Both the position numbers and the translations under genes were made by a program. DNA of 64,000 nt from an alpha proteobacterium SCGC AAA536-G10 (lineage in GTDB: Bacteria > Pseudomonadota > Alphaproteobacteria > Puniceispirillales > Marisalimonadaceae), in assembly GCA_000384615.1 (NCBI GenBank), contig ARQU01000007.1, positions 1 to 64,000 on the forward strand, read 5' to 3'. This document shows positions 58,059 to 64,000 of the stretch, piece after piece. A model generated the notes under the pieces. The model searched no databases and was not told the DNA's origin. It saw only the letters and a list, made by a program, of their open reading frames with translations. Each line of letters opens with the position of its first letter. The stretch's first letter is position 1.

Positions 58059-58820
58059 CTACCAATCCTTCCCAGCTGTCCAACCACCATCTACAATTAA
58101 GTTTGTGCCTGTACAGAAGCTTGCTTCTTCACTGGCTAAATACAAAACGGCACTCGAAATCTCATTGGGTTCTCCCCAACGTTTCATAGCGTGTAAGTTT
58201 CTTACTTTTTGAGAAGCTTCTTCATCTTGGAAATATCTTTCTGTTAAAGGTGTCCGAATTACACCTGGCCCCACTGCATTAACCCTAATATCATACTTAG
58301 CCAAGTCGATCGCTAATTGTTTAGTCATTCCAGCTGTAGCATGTTTAGATGAAGTATAAGCACATCTATTAGGCGCTGCGGTTACACTTAAAGTTGATGA
58401 TGTAATAACTATGTTACCTTTTATTTTTTCTTTTATGCAGTGTTTTGCAAATGTTTGAGCAGTGATAAAAACACCGGTAACATTTATATCGATAACCTTT
58501 CTCCATTCCTCGATAGATAACTCTAAAGGAGAAACAATTTCTCTTATACCAGCATTACAACATGCTACGTCTAAGCCTCCAAAATGTTTGTAGGCATTAT
58601 TCATTGTTTCAATTGTTTCATTCTGATTAGTTACGTCTAATTTGAAAGGTTCTGCAATACCGCCAGCTGATTTTATTTCATTTGCAACTCTTTCAGCCAT
58701 TTCAAAATCTAGATCTGAAACAGCTACATTGGCACCTTCCTTGGCAAAACTTAATCCAGTTTGACGACCTATACCCCCAGCAGCGCCTGTAATAAATACA
58801 GTTTTATTTGTAAATCTCAT
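58059..58820 (-). CDS. SDR family oxidoreductase
   Basis: 253-residue classical short-chain dehydrogenase. Cofactor motif GAAGGIGRQTG, NAG in CCNAGIREIV, catalytic Ser in ITSSTLS, YxxxK as YTSSKHA, and a C-terminal GPGVIRTPLTERYF loop; GTNLIVDGGWTAGKDW is the usual end. The ASDL-like VAVSDLDFEM pocket suggests NAD rather than NADP. SD GGGGGA precedes it. Divergent from RidA with a 77-base gap; substrate unknown. Confidence 0.9.
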   Translation of the reverse strand: MRFTNKTVFITGAAGGIGRQTGLSFAKEGANVAVSDLDFEMAERVANEIKSAGGIAEPFKLDVTNQNETIETMNNAYKHFGGLDVACCNAGIREIVSPLELSIEEWRKVIDINVTGVFITAQTFAKHCIKEKIKGNIVITSSTLSVTAAPNRCAYTSSKHATAGMTKQLAIDLAKYDIRVNAVGPGVIRTPLTERYFQDEEASQKVRNLHAMKRWGEPNEISSAVLYLASEEASFCTGTNLIVDGGWTAGKDW

Positions 58821-58897
58821 TGAAAAGTCCCCCTGTTAATATAAGTTTATTTGAAATAACGCTTTTGACAACAAATAATCTAACTAGGAGCAGTCGA

Positions 58898-59284
58898 TTG
58901 GATATAGAACATTTAGTATTTGAAAATGGTCCTCAAAGAGTAGGGCCGTTTAGCCATGCTGTAAAGGCAGGTGACTTTATTTTTGTTACTGGACAGATGC
59001 CAACATTACCAAATAATCCAGACGTACTAGTTAGTAATGACGTAGAAGAACAAACTCATCAAGTTATGAAGAACCTTATGGACGTCTTAAAACAGTCAGG
59101 ATCATCTTTGGAAAGGGTAACATTTGTAAGGGTTTATTTAGTAAATTTTCAAGATTTTGATAAAGTAAATAAAATCTATAAATCTTATTTTGATGAAAAT
59201 AAACTTCCTGCAAGAACATGTATTGGTGTGACTGGACTTGCTGTTGGTGCGTCGGTTGAAATAGATCTAATAGCAAAACAATAA
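58898..59284 (+). CDS. RidA family protein (reactive enamine/imine deaminase-like)
   Basis: 128-residue RidA-fold protein that hydrolyses 2-aminoacrylate or related enamines. Start is placed at TTG 58898 (MDIEHLVFENGPQRVGPFSHA) because AGGAG lies 7 bases upstream and the length then matches the family's 128; the ORF track's earlier start at 58820 would need about 26 extra residues and overlaps the SDR start. VGPFSHAVKAGDFIFVTGQMPT, PARTCIGVTGLAVGASVEIDLIA with the conserved Arg are family marks. Followed by azlC with a 18-base gap. Confidence 0.88.
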   Translation: MDIEHLVFENGPQRVGPFSHAVKAGDFIFVTGQMPTLPNNPDVLVSNDVEEQTHQVMKNLMDVLKQSGSSLERVTFVRVYLVNFQDFDKVNKIYKSYFDENKLPARTCIGVTGLAVGASVEIDLIAKQ

Positions 59285-59302
59285 TTTAGAAAAAATAAAT
59301 TT

Positions 59303-60022
59303 ATGAAGAAAAATTATAGTCCCTTTAAAAAAGGTATTTTAACCGGTTTTGGTTTTCCTGGAATAGGAATGAGTGCAGCTATGTTTGGCTTTGGAGTTTT
59401 CGCTGGTGAAGCTGGTCTTGATCTTTATCTGACCGTTGGTTCATTGATTGTACTTTGGAGTATGCCAGGAATGGTTATATTTGTATCATTGTATACTGTA
59501 GGCACACCAATATTTTTGCTCTTCACAACAGTCTTGCTAGCGAATATGAGACAGTTTTTTTTAGTTTTATCTGGTATGACTTTAATGAATATTCATAGTC
59601 ACAAAATACCATTCATTTCAAAATTATTGTGGGCACACCTCATAAGTCCAACTGGCTGGGCTGAGTTAATAAAAATTAAAAATGAGTTTCAAGAGAAAGA
59701 GCTTTTAAGTTTTTTTAGAGGTCTAAGTTTAGCTCTAATAACTATTAATACATTCACAACAATTATTGGTTTTAAATTATACGATATTCTGCCGACTGAC
59801 ATTGTCTCCATTCCTGTTTTCATAATGCCCTTATATATAACAATTTTAATGTTAAGAGCTGTAGAATTATATTATAGGGTTGCTGTTGTAAGCGGAGGCA
59901 TAATAGGACCCATTCTCTATCCGTATATAGGTGATTGGAGTATAATTATTGGCGGTTTGGTTGGCGGAACGTTGGGACTTTTAATTAATTATCTTCTAAA
60001 AAAAGGTAAATCTAATGCATGA
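59303..60022 (+). CDS. azlC: AzlC family amino acid exporter subunit
   Basis: 239-residue polytopic protein; GILTGFGFPGIGMSAAMFGFGVFAGEAGLD and FLLFTTVLLANMRQFFLVLSG are typical of AzlC/YgaZ, the larger subunit of a two-protein branched-chain amino acid exporter. Partner azlD overlaps it by 8 bases. Upstream RidA, which is linked to branched-chain amino acid metabolism, suits this role. Confidence 0.88.
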   Translation: MKKNYSPFKKGILTGFGFPGIGMSAAMFGFGVFAGEAGLDLYLTVGSLIVLWSMPGMVIFVSLYTVGTPIFLLFTTVLLANMRQFFLVLSGMTLMNIHSHKIPFISKLLWAHLISPTGWAELIKIKNEFQEKELLSFFRGLSLALITINTFTTIIGFKLYDILPTDIVSIPVFIMPLYITILMLRAVELYYRVAVVSGGIIGPILYPYIGDWSIIIGGLVGGTLGLLINYLLKKGKSNA

Positions 60023-60371
60023 TCTTTCATTCATTAGCCCAGAGTTGATGCCTTGGTTTATGTTATTAGTCGCGGGTCTAGGTATTTTTATTTGGAGAAT
60101 TCTTGGTGTTACATTATCTAGCAAAATCGATAAAGATGGCTTTTTTGCAAAATGGATAAATGCTGTTGCCTTTGCGATGACTACAGGATTGATGGTTAGA
60201 ATTATTTTCTTCCCTACTGGCGCCTTAGCTCAAACTAATATGCTTGAAAGATTAATACCATTCGTGATTGGGGTAATCGTATTTTTATGCTTCCCCAAAA
60301 AACCAATTATGGGATTACTAGTTGGAGTAGGCGCTTTTAGTACAACAATTTTTTATAATCAGTATTTTTAA
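60015..60371 (+). CDS. azlD: AzlD family protein, partner of AzlC
   Basis: 118-residue small membrane protein with four helices: WFMLLVAGLGIFIWRILGV, AVAFAMTTGLMVRIIF, LIPFVIGVIVFLCF, GLLVGVGAFSTTIFY. It matches the AzlD/YgaH layout and overlaps azlC. The end overlaps the end of the convergent acyl-CoA dehydrogenase gene by 4 bases. Confidence 0.82.
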   Translation: MHDLSFISPELMPWFMLLVAGLGIFIWRILGVTLSSKIDKDGFFAKWINAVAFAMTTGLMVRIIFFPTGALAQTNMLERLIPFVIGVIVFLCFPKKPIMGLLVGVGAFSTTIFYNQYF

Positions 60372-61543
60372 TTATCTGAAACTAATTGCTTGGCAATAAT
60401 AAGTTTTTGTAATTCGTTAGTACCCTCACCTATTGCTAATAAAGGTGCGTCCCTATAATACCTCTCAATATTATATTCTGGAGAATATCCAAATCCACCA
60501 TGAATTCTCATTGCTTCGGTTGAATTAAACAATGCTGTTTCAGTGGCAAAAAGTTTAGCCATTCCTGCCTGCAAATCGGACCTATTTCCTGAATCGTAAG
60601 CTTTTGCAGCTTGCTCTGTTAGTAACCTCGACGCCTCAAGCTTAGTTGCCATTTCTGCTAATTTAATTTGAATTGATTGATGTTCACTTATAGGCTTACC
60701 AAAAGTTTTCCTTGTTTTAGCATACTCTATAGAATCGTCTAGAGATGCTCTAGCAACTCCAACACCCCTTGCGGCAACATTTATTCTACCCAATTCAAGG
60801 CCAGCTAGAATTTGCTGTAAACCCTTACCTTCTATTTCACCAATAAGGTTAGACTTAGGCACCTTTACATTTTCAAGTTGCACTTCTCCTGTATCTATGC
60901 CTCTATATCCAAGCTTTTTTAATTTTCTGGCTACAAATCCGTGCTTTTTTTCTACAAGTATTAAGCTCATTCCCTTGTGAGCAGGTTTAATATTTGTGTC
61001 AGTCTTGACTAAAACTGCTAAAATTGAACCCTGAACTGAATTTGTTATCCAAGTTTTAGTCCCATTTATGATATAATCATCACCTACTTTTTCTGCTTTT
61101 GTTTTAATTGATTGGAGGTCAGTTCCACAGTCTGGTTCAGTTAATGCAATGCCTCCTCTTATTTCTCCGGATGCAAACTTTGGAAGATAATACTGTTTCA
61201 TCTCTTCGGAACCAAACCTCTCAACAGCCGCACACATTATTAAATGAGAATTAAAAATACCTGATACAGACATCCACACAGCAGAGACATTTTCCACAAT
61301 TTTAGAATAAGTAACTGCCGATAAACCCAAGCCTCCGTATTGTGGGGATATTGTTGCTCCAAAAAGACCTAAATCTGCCATTTTATCAGCAATTAATTGG
61401 GGGTACTTATCTTCTGATTCAAACTCCTTAACAAATGGCTTTACATCTCTTTCAAGAAACTTATTTACTGTGTCTATAATAAGATTATCTTCTTCTGAAA
61501 CAGGACTTTTTTGCTCGACTTCTAGAACTCTTTGATCATTCAT
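60368..61543 (-). CDS. Acyl-CoA dehydrogenase
   Basis: 391-residue FAD enzyme oxidising an acyl-CoA to the enoyl-CoA. Elements: ALTEPDCGTDLQSIKTKAEKVGDDYIINGTKTWITNS (FAD/substrate loop), GRINVAARGVGVARASLDDSIEYAKTRKTFGKPI, LATETALFNSTEAMRIHGGFGYSPEYNIERYYRDAPLLAIGEGTNELQKLIIAKQLV. Catalytic Glu is likely in AIGEGTNE. The substrate cannot be defined; branched or aromatic CoA are possible. 20 bases downstream of the MmgE/PrpD gene, same strand. Confidence 0.92.
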   Translation of the reverse strand: MNDQRVLEVEQKSPVSEEDNLIIDTVNKFLERDVKPFVKEFESEDKYPQLIADKMADLGLFGATISPQYGGLGLSAVTYSKIVENVSAVWMSVSGIFNSHLIMCAAVERFGSEEMKQYYLPKFASGEIRGGIALTEPDCGTDLQSIKTKAEKVGDDYIINGTKTWITNSVQGSILAVLVKTDTNIKPAHKGMSLILVEKKHGFVARKLKKLGYRGIDTGEVQLENVKVPKSNLIGEIEGKGLQQILAGLELGRINVAARGVGVARASLDDSIEYAKTRKTFGKPISEHQSIQIKLAEMATKLEASRLLTEQAAKAYDSGNRSDLQAGMAKLFATETALFNSTEAMRIHGGFGYSPEYNIERYYRDAPLLAIGEGTNELQKLIIAKQLVSDN

Positions 61544-61563
61544 AAACTTACTCCTTAATAAAT

Positions 61564-62946
61564 CTAAATATCAATCTGACTATATTCAAAAATTGAATTT
61601 ACATTGTTAGCTTGATCAATTTTAAGCATTAAATCTGTCAATTGATCAACTCTTTGTTTTGATAGATATGGCTCAGTTAATCCCTTAAATTTTGATATAA
61701 ACTCTACATCCTCCATAAAGTTTTCTGGTTCTCCTTTAGGAATTTTCACGAATTTTTCGTATTTTTCTCCTTTTACCACAACTTTTACTTTGGCACTCAT
61801 ATATTCAGGACAACATTTTTCTGCATCCTCGTCAGGGCTTACCTTTATTTTATTACATAATGAGAGTGTATCTTCATTATTTAGATGATTTTTATAATCA
61901 TCCCATTGCAACCCACCACTTTTAACTGTAACTGCAGCACAAAATGGCATCGAAAACTGACCGTCAACAACACTTTTAGGGTGTTGCTTGTCAGTTAATG
62001 GATAACCAATTATGTTCAAAGCAGTTTCTGACAAGCCGATATCAATATCATCTAAATCATCAGATGAAAATTTTAATTCTTTTTTTAACTCTATTAATCC
62101 ATCTATTGCAGCATGACTATATCTACATGACGGATAGGGTTTGACACCAAGATTGAGAGTTTCAAACTCTTCTCCAAGACCAGTTGTTGCTTTGTTGACG
62201 TCGCCACCTGAAGCATAGGAATGTAAGTAACCCCATTGTCCTTCGAAAGCTTGTGAAGGACCTTTGAAACCTTCACCAGCCATAATTGCACAACTTAAAC
62301 CATTTTGAGCAGCCTGCCCAACGTGAGATCTTTTAGTCCACGCACCGTCCGTTAAAAATTGCATAGACCCTGCAGATTGACTTAAAGCAATACCAAAGGC
62401 AGATATATACTGCTCCTTATTTAATCCCATCAAGTATCCTGCTGCGGCTGCCGCACCAAAAATACCGCATGTTGCGGAAGGGTGAAATCCTTTTTTATAA
62501 TGCGCTGAAGATCCTCCAGCCAAACCTAGTCTTATTTGAACTTCGTAACCAACAACACATGCTGTAATTAATTCTTGGCCAGATGATTTATTCATCTGCG
62601 CTGCTGCCAGCGCAGCTGATAAAATAGGTGCACTTGAATGAAGAGAGGCTTCAGCATGTGTGTCGTCAAAATCAAGAGAATGCGCTAAAGTTCCATTTAA
62701 GAGTGCTGCAGCGCTTGGTGAATATGTTTTTTTATCCGAAAATACTTGGCAGCTACCATTGCTCATTTCTAATTTATCAATTGCAGAAACTAAGCTAGAT
62801 GTTGATTCTGCGTCATGTCTGGCCCTGATGATAATACCTACAGTATCCAAGATAAGTAATTTTGTTCTTTTAATAACTTCTGGAGAAAGATCTTCATATT
62901 TTAACTGTTCACAAAATTCAGCAAATTTTTCAGTCATATTTTCCAT
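61564..62946 (-). CDS. MmgE/PrpD family protein
   Basis: 460-residue protein of the MmgE/PrpD family, whose members include 2-methylcitrate dehydratase and cis-aconitate decarboxylase. LDTVGIIIRARHDAEST is atypical, while LAHSLDFDDTHAEASLHSSAPILSAALAAA, GFHPSATCGIFGAAAAAGYLMGL, QSAGSMQFLTDGAWTKRSHVGQAAQNG and KPYPSCRYSHAAID are typical. A strong GGAGAAA ribosome site supports the start. The methylcitrate cycle partners are absent, so the substrate is open. Operon with the acyl-CoA dehydrogenase. Confidence 0.9.
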   Translation of the reverse strand: MENMTEKFAEFCEQLKYEDLSPEVIKRTKLLILDTVGIIIRARHDAESTSSLVSAIDKLEMSNGSCQVFSDKKTYSPSAAALLNGTLAHSLDFDDTHAEASLHSSAPILSAALAAAQMNKSSGQELITACVVGYEVQIRLGLAGGSSAHYKKGFHPSATCGIFGAAAAAGYLMGLNKEQYISAFGIALSQSAGSMQFLTDGAWTKRSHVGQAAQNGLSCAIMAGEGFKGPSQAFEGQWGYLHSYASGGDVNKATTGLGEEFETLNLGVKPYPSCRYSHAAIDGLIELKKELKFSSDDLDDIDIGLSETALNIIGYPLTDKQHPKSVVDGQFSMPFCAAVTVKSGGLQWDDYKNHLNNEDTLSLCNKIKVSPDEDAEKCCPEYMSAKVKVVVKGEKYEKFVKIPKGEPENFMEDVEFISKFKGLTEPYLSKQRVDQLTDLMLKIDQANNVNSIFEYSQIDI

Positions 62947-63051
62947 TTATTTCTCCTCAGTTTATATTAAATATTAAACTATAATTTAATTTTACAAAAC
63001 CAAAAAATAATCATTAGTATATACAACCTTAAAATTATTTAGTGAAAACAA

Positions 63052-64000
63052 ATGACAAAACCTTTCGAATTAACGGCAAGTGAAGCAATTAAACTTATAA
63101 GAAATAAGAAACTTTCTATACATGAATGGGTATTGAGTTGCTTTGAAAGAATCAAAGAAAAAGAAGATGTTGTGAAAGCATGGATATATTTAGATGAAGA
63201 AAATGCTTTAAAAAAATCAAAACAATTAGATAAACAAAAAAACAATATCGCACTTGGTATACCATTTGGAATAAAAGACATTATAGATGCTAGTAATGTG
63301 CCTACTGGTTTTGGTACACCTTTTTACAAAAACAACATTCCCGCAAGAGATGCTGCATCTGTTGCAGTTGCAAAGCAATCCGGTTGTGTGTTTATGGGCA
63401 AAACAGTATCTACAGAATTGGGACATAGGGCTCCAGGCCTAACGACAAATCCACATAATAAAGACTTTACTCCAGGTGGCTCTAGTTCTGGATCAGCAGC
63501 GGCTGTTGCTTCCATGATGGCACCAGTTTGTTTTGGAACTCAGACGACTGGTTCGGTTATTAGACCAGCAGCCTATTGTGGTGTCATTGGTTATAAACCA
63601 ACATATGGGGACTTTGATAAATCTGGAATTCTCCCAAACTCTCCTTCAATTGACACATTAGGCCTAATGACAAGATCAGTAGAAGATTTATCTCTTTTTC
63701 GATCAATTTTATTAGAAGAAAAAATTGTAAAACCAAAAAATGTAGACTTGAAGAAATTGAAAATTGGTTTTGTAAAAACTCCTCACTGGAATAAAACAGA
63801 TTTATCTACCCAGACTAACCTAGAGACATTTGTAGATACCCTTAGGACAGATAAATTAAATATTATTGACCTTAATATTGATGCATTAATATCTGAAGCA
63901 GACAAATTACATTTAGACATAAGTGGTTATGAGTTTAAAAGATCTATCTCTTTTGAGAGATTTAATCATTATGACGAATTAAGTGATCAGTTGAGAAACG
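63052..64000 (+). CDS. Amidase signature family hydrolase, N-terminal part (cut by window edge)
   Basis: This reading frame is absent from the ORF track because it runs off the window without a stop. From ATG 63052 it encodes MTKPFELTASEAIKLI..., with Lys in GIPFGIKDIIDA, cis-Ser in GGSSSGSAAAVAS, nucleophile Ser in QTTGSVIRPAAYCG, the AS-family triad. About 316 of the expected 430-470 residues are present. It resembles the amidase at 38793 in the first 30 residues. Divergent from the MmgE/PrpD gene with a 105-base gap. Confidence 0.93.
   Translation, partial: MTKPFELTASEAIKLIRNKKLSIHEWVLSCFERIKEKEDVVKAWIYLDEENALKKSKQLDKQKNNIALGIPFGIKDIIDASNVPTGFGTPFYKNNIPARDAASVAVAKQSGCVFMGKTVSTELGHRAPGLTTNPHNKDFTPGGSSSGSAAAVASMMAPVCFGTQTTGSVIRPAAYCGVIGYKPTYGDFDKSGILPNSPSIDTLGLMTRSVEDLSLFRSILLEEKIVKPKNVDLKKLKIGFVKTPHWNKTDLSTQTNLETFVDTLRTDKLNIIDLNIDALISEADKLHLDISGYEFKRSISFERFNHYDELSDQLRN

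Noticed and set aside
58820-58897. Earlier start for the RidA gene
   Set aside because: AGGAG plus TTG at 58898 gives the family length; the earlier start overlaps the SDR start.

Overview
The window reads as a compact, AT-rich (clearly below 40% G+C by eye) genome segment of a free-living, probably marine, alphaproteobacterium. Evidence: the core gene order rplU-rpmA-obgE-proB-proA-nadD-rsfS-rlmH-gpmI-ctpA-rppH, the atpHAGDC block next to priA, a transaldolase gene and xerC, an Irr-type Fur regulator, TRAP transporters, and heterotetrameric sarcosine oxidase. Intergenic gaps are very short, many genes overlap by 4 to 11 bases, and no tRNA, rRNA, CRISPR, prophage or insertion sequence is visible. 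I cannot place it at genus level; low-GC groups such as SAR116, AEGEAN-169 or HIMB59 would fit, but this is inference.

Layout. (1) 1-5.1 kb: the end of one TRAP transporter, a small orphan gene, an Ldh-family dehydrogenase, and a complete second TRAP operon (dctP-Q-M). (2) 5.1-15.3 kb: sarcosine oxidase soxB-D-A-G on the minus strand, diverging from a branched-chain-amino-acid-type ABC transporter (binding protein, livG, livF, livH, livM); together they look like uptake and oxidative demethylation of a small N-methylated amino acid. (3) 15.3-38.7 kb: an M23 peptidase, then the housekeeping core for ribosome, proline synthesis, NAD synthesis, glycolysis, RNA turnover, F1-ATPase, replication restart and chromosome dimer resolution, ending with katG and irr. 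(4) 38.8-64 kb: an accessory catabolic region, mostly short divergent or convergent operons: three AS-family amidases, an MBL hydrolase, class III aminotransferase, CoA-transferase/racemase, FAH-family enzyme, GST, flavin monooxygenase, hydratase, TauE and EamA exporters, AzlCD, a TPP enzyme, an SCP2-like/hydrolase pair, SDR, RidA, acyl-CoA dehydrogenase and MmgE/PrpD, interrupted by ppk-ppx.

Most notable: a 17-bp near-identical motif upstream of both katG and irr (candidate Irr/iron operator); hairpins placed exactly between binding-protein and permease/ATPase genes in both transporter operons; a SoxD subunit that appears to have lost zinc ligands; an EamA transporter broken at CTT-TGA, the same sequence used for +1 frameshifting in prfB; an 8-bp-arm dyad over the dctP promoter; and a small orphan protein next to the first TRAP transporter. 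No clearly new multi-gene system stands out; much of the window is ordinary, well-conserved gene content.
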